Shown one piece after another: positions 21,984-34,900 of a stretch of DNA of 64,000 nt; the first letter of the stretch is position 1; each line of letters begins with the position of its first letter. Both the position numbers and the translations under genes were made by a program. This stretch comes from Apium graveolens (taxonomy: Eukaryota; Streptophyta; Magnoliopsida; Apiales; Apiaceae), in the NCBI RefSeq assembly GCF_009905375.1, contig NC_133652.1:121107797-121171796 (forward strand). Direction: 5' to 3'. The notes beneath the pieces are model-generated. The model ran no database searches. It worked only from the letters and a program-made list of their open reading frames with translations, and was not told the origin of the DNA.

Positions 21984-24129
21984 TGTAATAACCCCCAAAA
22001 TTTTTAACTTTTTGTAACCCTTATGAATAGTGTTTTAGCTGAATGAGAAAACTTTTTATGCCACACTATGTAGGGATTCTGTTATGGATATTCTGAGATT
22101 TTATTAGTACTCTATATGGTATATAAGTGTATGTAAAGATCGTCAGAATCCAATTCCGAACACTTTGACTTTTCCCGGAAATCCACTAGATACGGAAAGA
22201 ATTGAGTATAAGGTAACAGGATAAAAAGGATTTAAATTAAAGGATTATAAGAGAGGATCATAAAAGGAATATAATATATTGAGAAAGGTTAAGGGAACCT
22301 AAGTAATAAGATCCCGGGTATGATCCCTCAAACGATACACGAAAACGAAAGGTAAGCGAACCGTATAACAGATCAGCGGTCATTAGGCAAACAATTAGGA
22401 AGTTAATCAAGGGGATTAGAGAGGATGATGTCACTCAACCAATGAGAAGAGGACAAAGAGGGAAAGATGACATCATAGCATGACATAAGAAGGAAGGAAA
22501 TGTGGTGGATTGTTAACCACACAAAACCAAGGTTAAATTGGTAATTAACCTAATAAAACAAATCTAATTCAATCAACCAAGCCAAACATTTCATTTCATC
22601 AAAACAAAAAACACAAAACCTCTTATTTCTTCATTGCTCTCGGCTTTTGCCATTTTCAAGAGAAAGGAATTTCAAAACTCAAGATCAAGGCTTCCTAAAT
22701 TGGTAAGATAATTCCCTAGTCATCCTTATGCATAGTTATGGCTATCTTATGAGTTTAAGCCTTCAATTCTTTCTCAATCTTCTTCAAGAAATCAATGAAG
22801 AAGACAATGAATAGTGATTTCAAAGTTTTTAACTTGTTTTTTTCTTGTTTTCCTTTAAGATCCAAGCATCCCTAAGACTTCTCAAGGCTTCTTAAGGCTT
22901 CCTAGCTACTCCCACCACTTCAAGGAAGGTATATCATCTCCAAACCCTAGATTCCTTTGTATAATAAGATGATTTTGATTGTTATGGTGATATAGTAGCT
23001 TAATTCTTGTGGTTTAGAGTTTGGGTTGGAGTGGTAGTGAAATGGAATGGTGAATCTTGTTGTTTTGGTTAAAAGAACTTAAGTATAGTTAAATTCAAGC
23101 TTAAGCATAAGTATAAATATTAATATTGGATTTATTGGGGATGTTATGATGTAATAAGGATGGACTTTGGTTGTATGAATGGATTGGGGTTGAATTGTGA
23201 TGGTTTTGGAATGGTTTAAATTTGGGAAATCGCGTAAACATAGCAGTCGTAATGTCCAATTTACTTTAGACTGCTTTTGTTCATAACATTTGGACCCGAG
23301 AACTCCCTGCTAGATTATGACCATTGCCATGTTTGGATAGTTCATGTTACGAGCTTCGTTTTGATATGTAGTTCGTTTGATTCTGATGCACGGTTTAAGA
23401 GAAACGACCGTTTTAAGTAACGGTGTTTCGCGAACAAAACATTTCCCCTCGTCTTACTTTGAAACATAGGTTAAAGACCAAAAAGGGTTAATTAATGTAT
23501 GAAACAATTATGGTAAGAGTGTTAGGCAGTTGGTAAGACACTCGCGAAGGAATCGCCTTAAAACTCGTAATGGTTAAATTATTAAAAATAGTGGAGCCGA
23601 GGGTACTCGAGTGACTTAAGAGAATCAGTAAGCACAAAACAAGCGTTAGAGTCTAAGTTAGTTAAAGTATAGATTTACAAGTGACTTTGGTTTAATTCCA
23701 ACTTACTTGTTGTTTATAGGTTACCAGACTCGTCCCGAGCCTTTTATCACCCCCAGTCGCTCAGGCAAGTTTTCTACCCGTTATACTGTTGTTGTGATGT
23801 ATATGTTTATATGCATGATCTTGCGATAAATGCATATTTGTTATTAGCAAATTCTTGCGATATATTGTAGCATGTGATATGGTATATATGCATGCCTGTT
23901 TCATATTCTTGGATTATATATCTGTTGGTTAAAATGCTTGCAGTTGCATAATACCTATGCTAGACATAAGCGGTATTGAGTTTACCCTTAGTATAGGGGA
24001 TCAAAAGGTGAACATATTTCTAAACCGGGAGTCGATGTTCCCGAGTATAATATATATATTTATATATATATATATGGTTATAGTTTTCAAAACTATTAAT
24101 CGAATAAGGTTTATTCGATAACTTTAACT

Positions 24130-24402
24130 TTATTTTATTATTGAATATTATTTCGAATATTCATTCGAGGACTTATGACTCCTTTATTTTATTATTGAAT
24201 ATTATTTCGAATATTCATCCGAGGACTTATGACTCCTTTATTTTATTATTGAATATTATTTCGAATATTCATTCGAGGGCTTATGACTCAGTTATATTAT
24301 TAATGATTATTAATTGAATATTCATTTGAGGATGTATGACTCCGTTATTTTATTTAATGAATATTATTTATAATATTCATTCGAGGTATTATGACTCCGC
24401 TT
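24130..24402. repeat. 54-bp tandem repeat in the G2 LTR, about five units
   Basis: Three near-identical 54-bp units at 24130-24183, 24184-24237 and 24238-24291 are followed by two diverged ones. Each contains ATTTCGAATATTCAT and ends TTATGACTCC. The same block is at 34097-34369 in the 3' LTR. Confidence 0.9.
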
Positions 24403-24909
24403 ATTATTTAATAATATTCTTTATTTTATTAAAGAATAATGTTTCGATAATCAAACTTATTTTCGATTATTCAAATAAAGATAGTACTTTCGTATAAGTA
24501 TATCTTTGGTTATTTAATACTCATTTCAAGTATAAGTCTTACAACTTCTACTTCAATTATTTGTATAAAGATTATTCTTTATGGGAATATTATTTAAATA
24601 ATAATATTCAGACATTTTCTAAATATATTGGGACTGATTTACTTCATTAAATCAGCATTACTCCAAACACTCTTTAAAGTGTTTTCGAGTTTTCAAAATG
24701 ATTTTTAAAAGTTAGAGCGGATCCCAAAACTCATTTTTATATTTAAGATCTTCCTTTTAAAAAGGGGATTTAAATACTCGCTCAAAACCTGAGGGATTCG
24801 GCTCTATGATGTATTTTATATTCGCAACAAGGTTGCAGTTTTGGTAAATGAATTGATTACTTACCCAACGTTCGGGAAGTAAGTCCATCTATCGAGTCGG
24901 CATAAGCAA

Positions 24910-24996
24910 CATGGGCTCAGTGGGCGTCCATGATAGTGTAAGTGGCTCAGTGGGAGTCCATCAAATGCATAAGTGGCTGAGTGGCAGTCCAGCATA
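24910..24996. repeat. About 31-bp tandem repeat in the G2 LTR, three units
   Basis: Three units share TGGCTCAGTGGGAGTCCAT-like cores followed by a TAAG ending. They are copied at 34877-34963. Confidence 0.8.
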
Positions 24997-25972
24997 AGGT
25001 CCTATTGTGACCAGGGTGATGACCAGTGGGGAATTCGTCCATCTACTAGTAGAAAAGGTTACTTATTGGTATCTTTGCCTGATCAGCAAGATATCGGGTT
25101 TATGCCACAATTCTTTTTCCCTTCCAAAAATTCATTGGATGTTACAAACTCTGTTCATACTTTACATGACAGAGGTTTTCAGGGACTGTATAAGGAAGAT
25201 GTATATGTGGATATATATATCGGAACTTAATGAAGTATATCATAACTTCATTTCCTTCAATACTACTTCAAAGATTTAATCTATTCAAATCTGTCTTGTA
25301 GTCTCATCTATGTGATGAACTGTTGAAAGCTCGTTATACTTTGAACAGTGGTAGTTCAAGTAACTTTATAATTGATATAAGTATAGTGAAGTATTTGGTA
25401 ACTTCATCCCTTGTTTTTACTTATATCTAGTAAGTAATTATCTTACACTTGATAAAGGATTCTAGTAAGTATCCGTTTAGATACTTGTATTATTGTTATC
25501 ACCATATATTATCTTGCGAGCTGTAAGGCTCACTCTTGCTTTATTTCTTCATCACACAACAACAGTTAGGAAAGATGGCCAGACTTCAGCAGACCTAGCG
25601 TAAGCGCGTAGGAAGCGTCCCGCGTCTTCCCGTTGATGTTGTAGCTGCTATAGCTGCAGAGGTAGATCTATTGGTAGATCAGGCATTCTACTTTTGAGAA
25701 TCAATTATGTATAATTATAACTTGTGGCAGATAATGGCAATTAACTGTAAATTTATCAAGTAATCATTTTGGGTTATAATAACTTTTAATTATGGATTCA
25801 AGGACTTGTACTTATTTCAATTTCATCTCTGAGACTATAACGGGTTGTGGTGTATGTTAGTGTGGGGTCACAGCATAAGGTTATTTATTATTAATTAAGT
25901 GAAGTGATATTGTGGAAAGAAAGACCGTGACGACCGGGATCCCTGACCCCGGATCTGGGGGTGTTACAGAAA

Positions 25973-25984
25973 TGGTATCAGAGC
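25973..25984 (+). other. G2 primer-binding site (initiator Met-tRNA)
   Basis: TGGTATCAGAGC, perfect 12-base match, four bases after the LTR. Confidence 0.9.
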
Positions 25985-26109
25985 TAAGCATTATAAACCT
26001 CAGAGATGATGCGACGATATAATAAAAAACTCACAAAGATAATAAGAACTCTTGCCAAGTTCATGGTCGGACTACTTAAAGTAGTGCTGACAGTTAAAAC
26101 CCTTACGGG

Positions 26110-26790
26110 ATGATAGAGGACCCTGAGATGTTCGAGCGTGAGCATGATGAGGCACTGCTAGATGTTGAGGATCAGGAGGAGCCTGAGATGGAGGAGGATG
26201 AGGAGGACCCCTCAGAGGAGTCAGAGACAGAGGTCATTGCTATTCCAGATGAGGAGGACCCGGATGAGGTCCCAGTAGCTGAGGAGCGAGTCGGACCTAT
26301 GGTAGTGTATGCTGGTACCCCTTTACGCACACTTCCGGTGGTCAGAGCTCCTACCCCTCCACCACTATCTTGGATCCCTTATGATGACAGCTCAGAGACC
26401 CATACTTTCGAGCCTAGGCAGACTGAGGAGGCACCCCCAGCGGCTCCGGATTCACCACCTCTTGACCCTGCCCACAGGCAGTCTTTGTTAGCCCACGGCT
26501 ATGTTCAGGATGTACTGAGGACCCGAGTGGCTGTTGCTGAGGCCCGACTGGATGAGGCCAGGAGGGAGTTAGATGCGGAGAGGGCGGGTAGGCGTACCCG
26601 AGCTTATGAGACTAGGGCTTCTATACCCCGATCCTTGAGGAGGGAGCTTACGGGGATATAGCTCACATCCCGAGCGAGGCTCAGATCGCTCCAGGGGGAC
26701 AGGCATGGTAGGATCTCCAGGCGGCAGGCCGACTATATCTTCCGTTATGCGATGGAAAGGGTATGGGAGCTGACCCGCTCCGGTGTGTGA
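26110..26790 (+). pseudogene. G2 leader ORF upstream of gag (unknown function), one internal TAG
   Basis: Open from ATG 26110 to TAG 26659-26661 (183 codons). The same frame then runs on to TGA at 26,788, so the TAG may be a mutated CAG and the original about 226 aa. The first 60 residues are strongly acidic (EMEEDEEDPSEESETE). A proline-rich middle follows (APTPPPLSWIP), then an Arg/Glu-rich helix likely to form a coiled-coil (VAVAEARLDEARRELDAERA). No known domain is recognised. G1 has an ORF in the same position. GC content is higher than in the flanking LTR. Confidence 0.55.
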
Positions 26791-27197
26791 TTCAGGGCTG
26801 ACGATGGAATAGTCTAGTTGTCTAGTTAGCCGAGGCCTTAGTAAGAGCCAATTTTCCGGGATAGTTGACTTGTATATAGCATCCCTTTTTCTGACTAGAC
26901 AGATAGACTCTTGTGTATCACTTTTGGGACAGATGGCTGTAGCACTGTTGTACTTTTGACCAGATCAGACTATGTATTTCTCGCATCATGTATATATTTG
27001 TTTCCTTTTGGTTCAGTTCCTTAGTGACGAGATCACTGTTTTTATCATTATTATTACTGCACTTCTTATTAGAACTGTCATAAAACAATAAAATTGCGAG
27101 ATACATTCTCCCCATTATAGAATTGTGCAAGACACAATATTGTGTATGATTGTGACCTAATGTTGAATTTCCCAATAATTTTTTTATTATCAGTATC
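26791..27197 (+). other. G2 untranslated stretch between leader ORF and gag
   Basis: About 400 T-rich bases with no credible ORF on the plus strand. Antisense ORFs here are judged to be chance. Confidence 0.6.
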
Positions 27198-28470
27198 ATA
27201 CCGCCAAGAAAGATTGGAACTAGGGCGAACCCTGGATCTGAGGACCAGGGAAGCCATAATCAGGACAATAGAAACCAGGAACACAGTGAAGAGGAAGATG
27301 AGGATTATGTGGAACATGATGACTCCCTGTATGAAGAGGAAGAGGAAATATATGATGTTGAGGGATTTGAGATAGAGGCTGAAGAAGGAGAAACTGAGGT
27401 TGAGCAACCAGTACCAAACCCAGGCATGGATCCCATGGGCCAGTTCATGCAACTCCTAAGGCAGAACTTGAAACGTCAACCCAACCCACCCCCTCAAGGA
27501 AATAACAATGCTGTGGCAAACTCTTTCAGGGCTTTTAAGTCCCTTAAGCCCCCTGAGTTCCACGGATCAGCCGACCCAGTTGAGGCAAGGGCATGGTTAA
27601 AGGAAATGGAGAAATCCTTTGAGATTCTGAGTATCGATGAGGCACAGAAGACTGTATTTGCTACCTACCTTCTGAAAGGAGAAGCCAACTACTGGTGGGA
27701 GGCCAAGAAAAACATGGAGACAGATGCTATTATAACCTTGGAGAGATTCAGTCAGTTGTTTCTGGGAAAGTATTTCCCGAGGTTTATGGAAAATCAGATG
27801 GAGCTCAAGTTCTTGGAGCTAAAGCATAATAACTTGTCTATAGCAGAGTACGAAGCGAAATTTACTGAGTTATCAAGGTTTGTGCCGGAGTTTGTGAGCA
27901 CCGAGGAAAAGAAAGCTAGGTGGTTTCAACAGGGACTGAAACCGTGGATTCAGAATAGGGTGGCCATCTTTGAGCTTACGGATTATGCCACTTTGGTGCA
28001 AAAGGCAACAATTGTAGAAGCCAGAAGTGAACAGATGCAGAAGGAAAGAGAGATGAAGGGAATAAAGAGGAAAAGTATGAGCATGGGTGGAGGTTTCGCA
28101 GGAAGAAGCTTCCCACCTAGATTTAATCGAGGGGCAGCGTCCCTACCGGGAAAGAACACTGGGTTTAAGCGGCCAATGAGCGTGAGTGTGAGCCAGAGCG
28201 GCCAGAAGTCAAGAATGTCCTATTCCAACCAGTCTCGACCCCCATTGTCAGCCTGTAACACTTGTGGAAGGATGCACACTGGGGAGTGTAAAGGAAAGCC
28301 AGTAACCTGCTTTAAGTGCGGTCGGGAAGGTCACTATTCAACTAAGTGCCCATCATCAACCCATGCCGTCATTTCAACCACCACTTGTCATCAGTGTGGA
28401 CGCCCGGGTCATTGGAAGAGGGAATGCCCAATGAACAAACCAGCAACTTCGGGAGCAAGCAGGGCTGCCT
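27198..28470 (+). pseudogene. G2 gag, start codon lost (ATA)
   Basis: The frame is open from at least 27198, where ATA-CCG-CCA-AGA (IPPR) stands at the place of G1's MPPK; the start codon appears mutated. An acidic N-terminal region comes first ([12 protein letters not shown]). The retrotransposon gag domain follows ([50 protein letters not shown]), then a basic region. [13 protein letters not shown] stretch precedes two complete zinc knuckles, [14 protein letters not shown] (28309-28350) and [14 protein letters not shown] (28387-28428). It is fused in frame to protease, as in Tekay elements. Confidence 0.87.
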
Positions 28471-30420
28471 CCAATAAGCCACCTACTGCAAGGACTTTCA
28501 ACATGACAGTCCAGGATGCTATGAAAGATTCAGATGTGATAGCAGGTACCCTTTCTCTAAATTCAGTCAGTGCAAATGTTTTATTTGATTCGGGAGCAAC
28601 TAAATCTTTTATATCAAAGGACCTTGCGCGTAAGTTAAGACTTAAGGCTGAACCCTTGATAGAACCCTTACAAGTAGAAATAGCCAATCATGAGATTATT
28701 CCTGTTAACCAGATTCACCCCGCCTGTGAGATAGGCATAGGGGAGCAATCTTTTAGTGTTGATCTGATTCCTTTTAAATTAGGGGAGTTTGATGTAATTT
28801 TGGGAATGGACTGGCTATCTAGCAATGATGCTCAGATAGACTATAAAGGGAAGAAAGTTAAGTTAAATATCCCAGGGAAGAAAGAAGTTATATTTAGAGG
28901 AAAGAGGCAGACGCAGAAATTTTTGACTATGGCCCAGGCCAGAAGGATGCTACGAAAAGGAAATGAGGCCTACCTAGCCTATGTGGTGGACACGCAGAAG
29001 GAGGTGCCCAACTTACAAAATATTCCAGTAGTCAACGAATTTGAAGATGTATTCCCACAAGACCTTTCGGGATTACCACCCGATAGAGTGATTGAATTTG
29101 CTATTGAATTGGCCCCCGGGATGGCGCCAGTTTCAAAAGCACCTTACCGGTTAGCCCCGTTAGAAATGAAGGAATTAGCTATCCAATTGCAGGAACTCTT
29201 GGATAAGGGTATGATAAGACCCAGTGTGTCTTCGTGGGGAGCACCAGTTTTATTTGTTAAGAAGAAAGATGGGAGCATGAGGTTGCACATCGACTATCGA
29301 GAGTTGAACAAGCTAAACATAAAGAACAGGTACCCATTACCTAGAATAGACGATCTGTTCGACGAGCTAAAGGATGCTGTTTATTTTTCCAAGATCGACC
29401 TGAGAACTGGATATCACCAACTAAAGATTAAACCCAAAGATATTTCCAAGACAGCATTCCGTACCAGATATGGGCATTATGAGTTCTTGGTAATGTCCTT
29501 TGGATTAACCAACGCCCCAGCGGCTTTCATGGATTTAATGAATAGAGTATTTAAGAAGTACTTGGACAAGTGTGTGATAGTTTTTATCGATGATATTTTG
29601 ATCTACTCAAGGACTGAGGCAGAACATGCAGAGCATTTGAGGATAGCTCTAGGAATACTCAGAGAGGAATAGTTGTATGCCAAATTCTCAAAGTGTGAAT
29701 TCTGGCGGAAAGAAGTGCAGTTTTTAGGACATGTGATCAATAAAGAAGGAGTATTGGTCGACCCCTCCAAGATAGAGGCGGTCTTAAATTGGGAAAGGCC
29801 AACCACACCCACAGAGGTAAGGAGTTTCATAGGATTGGCCGGCTACTATCATAGATTTGTACAGGACTTTGCGAAGATCGCAGCCCCTTTGACACGACTT
29901 ACTCGTAAGACAGAGAAGTTTGAATGGACGGAGAAATGCGAGAACAGTTTTCAGGAATTAAAGAAAAGGTTGGTAACGGCCCCGGTGTTGGCATTACTGG
30001 ACGGAAAAGGAGATTTTGTGATATATAGTGATGCGTCGCACAAAGGATTAGGGTGTGTGCTTATGCAGCACGGTAAAGTGATTGCGTATGCATCGAGACA
30101 ACTGAAGGAATACGAGATTAGATATCCTACTCATGACCTTGAGCTCGCGGCAATAGTATTTGCCCTAAAAATTTGGAGGCACTACTTGTATGGAGAGAAG
30201 TGCGAGATTTTCACAGACCATAAGAGCCTCAAGTACATATTTACGCAGAAAGAGCTCAACATGCGCCAGAGGAGATGGTTAGAACTAATCAAGGACTATG
30301 ATTGTGAGATTCTCTATCATTCAGGGAAAGCCAATGTGGTGGCTGATCCCCTTAGTAGAAAGGAAAGACTTAGAATGATAACGACTTCGGAAGAATTGAT
30401 AAGGGATTTTGAGAGAATGG
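28471..30420 (+). pseudogene. G2 protease, reverse transcriptase and RNase H; one TAG
   Basis: Protease has [12 protein letters not shown] (28584-28620). RT has [39 protein letters not shown] and FIDDILIYS (29583-29609), so the catalytic Asp residues are kept. A TAG at 29670-29672 stands for the Gln of the conserved [12 protein letters not shown]. RNase H has [38 protein letters not shown] and NVVADPLSR, with the acidic residues present. Apart from the one stop the region is intact and in frame with gag. Confidence 0.9.
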
Positions 30421-31885
30421 AAATAGAAGTAAAGGTAACCGGAACCGGAACTGAAAAGCTTTTTGAGATCTCAATGCAGCCAGAGTTATTGGAAAAGATC
30501 AGATTGTGCCAAGAGAAAATAATGAATGAAGGCATAGAGTCAATGACTGGAGAGGAGATCCATACTGAGAAAGATGATAAAGGGATAATGAGGTACTCCT
30601 ACCGGATTTGGGTTCCGAATGTTCAAGAGCTTAAAGATGAGATTTTGGATGAAAGTCATAGTTCAAGGTATTCCATTCACCCGGTAAGTACCAAGATGTA
30701 TAGGGATTTGAAGGAATATTACTGGTGTCCCAACATGAAGAGGGACGTAGCAGAATGGGTAAACAAATGTTTGACTTTCCAAAGGGTAAAGGCAGAGCAC
30801 TAGAGACCCAGTGGACTTTTACGACCCCTGGAGATTCCCGAGTGGAAATGGGAACAGATAGCGATGGATTTTTTTGTAGGCTTGCCAAGGACGAAAGTCA
30901 ATCATGACGCCATATGGGTAATTATAGACCGACTGACAAAGTCAGCTCATTTCATTTCTATCAATGAGAGATACACAGTCGATAGACTGATGGACATTTA
31001 CCTTAAGGAAATAGTGACGCGACATGGAGTCCCAGCGTCCATTATCTCAGACCGAGACCCCAGGTTCAACTCCAGATTTTGAAGGAGCTTTCAGGAATGT
31101 GCGGGGACCAAGTTAAATATGAGTACCGCGTACCATCCCTAGACGGATGGGCAGAGTGAAAGGACCATCCAGACACTAGAGGATATGTTGAGAGTCTGTG
31201 CAATAGACCTTAAAGGAAGTTGGGATGACCACTTGCCGTTGATCGAGTTTTCTTATAACAATAGCTTTCATGCTAGCATCGGAATGCCGCCTTATGCGGC
31301 CCTGTACGGAAGAAGGTGTCGATCTCCCTTATACTGGGATGAAGTAGGAGAGCGGAAGATGCTCGGACCCGAAGTGGTCCAAAGAACCAAAGACATAGTG
31401 GATCTTATCAGAGGACGGCTGGTAGCAGCCCAAGGCAGACAGAAGAAATATGCAGACTTAGCCCGAAAGGACAAGGAATATGAAGTCGGGGACTTAGTAC
31501 TGCTAAATGTATCCCCTTGGAAGGGATTAATGAGATTTGGAAAGAAAGGAAAACTAAGCCCAAGATACATTGGACCTTTTGAGATATTAAGACGGATTGG
31601 AAAGTTAGCTTATGAGCTAGCCTTACCCCCTAACTTGCAACAAGTTCATAATGTGTTCCATGTGTCAATGCTAAGGAAGTATCATCGGATGCCAGACACA
31701 TAGTGGAGTACGAGCAGGTGGATATGCAACCAGATCTGACTTACGTGGAGAAGCCAGTAAGGATTATCGATAAGAAGGAGCAGGTGCTTCGGAACAAAGT
31801 AATCAAGCTAGTCAGAGTGCTATGGCAGAATCATAATGTGAAAGAATCAACTTGGGAACTAGAGAGTGCGATGCTAGAAAAGTAA
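30421..31885 (+). pseudogene. G2 integrase and chromodomain; three stops and one frameshift
   Basis: The zinc-binding module has CLTFQ where G1 has CHVCQ, so one Cys ligand is Phe. A TAG at 30801-30803 falls at the Gln of EHQRPSG. The core carries [13 protein letters not shown] sequence, SDRDPRF and DGQSERT (D, D, E). Stops are TGA at 31080-31082 (Trp expected) and TAG at 31140-31142 (Gln of HPQTDG). GPFEIL and HNVFHVSML follow, then a one-base loss at 31686/31687. The chromodomain end (VRVLWQNHNVKESTWE) is in the next frame to TAA 31885. Confidence 0.88.
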
Positions 31886-31926
31886 CCCCATTTGTTTTCT
31901 ATTTGATTCCGGGACGGAATCCTTTT

Positions 31927-31938
31927 AAGGAGGGGAGA
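31927..31938 (+). other. G2 polypurine tract
   Basis: AAGGAGGGGAGA just before the 3' LTR, in the expected place for plus-strand priming. Confidence 0.85.
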
Positions 31939-31939
31939 C

Positions 31940-34900
31940 TGTAATAACCCCCAAAATTTTCAACTTTTTGTAACCCTTATGAATAGTGTTTTAGCTGAAT
32001 GAGAAAACTTTTCATGCCACACTATGTAGGGGTTCTGTTATGGATATTCTGAGATTTTATTAGTACTCTATATGGTATATAAGTGTATGTAAAGATCGTC
32101 AGAATCCAATTCCGAACACTTTGACTTTTCCCGGAAATCCACTAGATACGGAAAGAATTGAGTATAAGGTAACAGGATAAAAAGGATTTAAATTAAAGGA
32201 TTATAAGAGAGGATCATAAAAGGAATATAATATATTGAGAAAGGTTAAGGGAACCTAAGTAATAAGATCCCGGGTATGATCCCTCAAACGATAAACGAAA
32301 ACGAAAGTTAAGCGAACCGTATAACAGATCAGCGGTCATTAGGCAAACAATTAGGAAGTTAATCAAGGGGATTAGAGAGGATGATGTCACCCAACCAATG
32401 AGAAGAGGACAAAGAGGGAAAGATGACATCATAGCATGACATAAGCATGACATAAGAAGGAAGGAAATGTGGTGGATTGTTAACCACACAAAACCAAGGT
32501 TAAATTGGTAATTAACCTAAAATAAAACAAATCTAATTCAATCAACCAAGCCAAACATTTCATTTCATCAAAACAAAAAACACAAAACCTCTTATTTCTT
32601 CATTGCTCTCGGCTTTTGCCATTTTCAAGAGAAAGGAATTTCAAAACTCAAGATCAAGGCTTCCTAAATTGGTAAGATAGTTCCCTAGTCATCCTTATGC
32701 ATAGTTATGGCTATCTTATGAGTTTAAGCCTTCAATTCTTTCTCAATCTTCTTCAAGAAATCAATGAAGAAGACAATGAATAGTGATTTCAAAGTTTTTA
32801 ACTTGTTTTTTTCTTGTTTTCCTTTAAGATCCAAGCATCCCTAAGACTTCTCAAGGCTTCTTAAGGCTTCCTAGCTACTCCCACCACTTCAAGGAAGGTA
32901 TATCATCTCCAAACCCTAGATTCCTTTGTATAATAAGATGATTTTGATTGTTATGGTGATATAGTAGCTTAATGCTTGTGGTTTAGAGTTTGGGTTGGAG
33001 TGGTAGTGAAATGGAATGGTGAATCTTGTTGTTTTGGTTAAAAGAACTTAAGCATAGTTAAATTCAAGCTTAAGCATAAGTATAAATGTTAATATTGGAT
33101 TTATTGGGGATGTTATGATGTAATAAGGATGGAATTTGGTTGTATGAATGGATTGGGGTTGAATTGTGATGGTTTCGGAATGGTTTAAATTTGGGAAATC
33201 GCGTAAACATAGCCGTCGTAATGTCCAATTTACTTTAGACTGCTTTTGTTCATAACATTTGGACCCGAGAACTCCCTGCTAGATTATGACCATTGCCATT
33301 TTTAGATAGTTCATGTTACGAGCTTCGTTTTGATATGTAGTTCGTTTGATTCCGATGCACGGTTTAGGAGAAACGGCCGTTTTAAGTAACGGTGTTTCGC
33401 GAACAAAACATTTCCCCTCGTCTTACTTTGAAATATAGGTTAAAGACCAAAAAGGGTTAATTAATGTATGAAACAATTAAGGTAAGAGTGTTAGGAAGTT
33501 GGTAAGACACTCGCGAAGGAATCGCCTTAAAACTCGTAATGGTTAAATTATTAAAAATGGTGGAGCCGAGGGTACTCGAGTGACTTAAGAGAATCAGTAA
33601 GCGCAAAACAAGCGTTAGAGTCTAAGTTAGTTAAAGTATAGATTTACAAGTGACTTTGGTTTAATTCCAACTTACTTGTTGTTTATAGGTTACCAGACTC
33701 GTCCCGAGCCTTTTATCACCCCCAGTCGCTCAGGCAAGTTTTCTACCCATTATACTGTTGTTGTGATGTATATGTTTATATGCATGATCTTGCGATAAAT
33801 GCATATTTGTTATTAGCAAATTCTTGCGATATATTGTAGCATGTGATATGGTATATATGCATGCCTGTTTCATATTCTTGAATTATATATCTGTTGGTTA
33901 AAATGCTTGCAGTTGCATAATACCTATGCTAGAGATAAGCGGTATTGAGTTTACTCTTAGTATAGGGGATCAAAAGGTGAACATATTTCTAAACCGGGAG
34001 TCGATGTTCCCGAGTATAATATATATATTTTTATATATATATGGTTATAGTTTTCAAAACTATTAATCGAATAAGGTTTATTCGATAACTTTAACTTTAT
34101 TTTATTATTGAATATTATTTCGAATATTCATCCGAGGACTTATGACTCCTTTATTTTATTATTGAATATTATTTCGAATATTCATCCGAGGACTTATGAC
34201 TCCTCTATTTTATTATTGAATATTATTTCGAATATTCATTCGAGTGCTTATGACTCAGTTATATTATTAATGATTATTAATTGAATATTCATTTGAGGAT
34301 ATATGACTCCGTTATTTTATTTAATGAATATTATTTATAATATTCATTCGAGGTATTATGACTCCGCTTATTATTTAATAATATTCTTTATTTTATTAAA
34401 GAATAATGTTTCGATAATCAAACTTATTTTCGATTATTCAAATAAAGATAATACTTTCGTATAAGTATATCTTTAGTTATTTAATACTCATTTCAAGTAT
34501 AAGTCTTACAACTTCTACTTCAATTATTAGTATAAAGATTATTCTTTATGGGAATATTATTTAAATAATAATATTCAGACATTTTCTAAATATATTGGGA
34601 CTGATTTACTTCATTAAATCAGCATTACTCCAGACACTCTTTAAAGTGTTTTCGAGTCTTCAAAATGATTTTTAAAAGTTAGAGCGGATCCCAAAACTCA
34701 TTTTTATATTTAAGATCTTCCTTTTAAAAAGGGGATTTAAATATTCGCTCAAAACCTGAGGGATCCGACTCTATGGTGTATTTTATATTCGCAACAAGGT
34801 TGCAATTTTGGTAAATGAATTGATTACTTACCCAACGTTCGGGAAGTAAGTCCATCTATCGAGTCGGCATAAGCAACATGGGCTCAGTGGGCGTCCATGA

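Larger units (their letters stand above)
21984..25968 (+). repeat. G2 5' LTR (3985 bp)
   Basis: Begins TGTAATAACCCCC and ends GGGTGTTACA, canonical TG...CA. It holds two tandem-repeat blocks (24130-24402, 24910-24996). A short ORF at 24973-25230 is repeated in the other LTR, but I see no sign that it is a gene. Confidence 0.94.

Noticed and set aside
24030..24640. AT-rich block in the G2 LTR as a possible centromeric satellite or matrix attachment region
   Set aside because: Only about five units, confined to the LTR, no long array in the window.
24973..25230. 85-codon ORF present in both G2 LTRs (again at 34940-35197)
   Set aside because: Repeated only because the LTRs are near-identical copies; no domain, and two overlapping frames are open at once.
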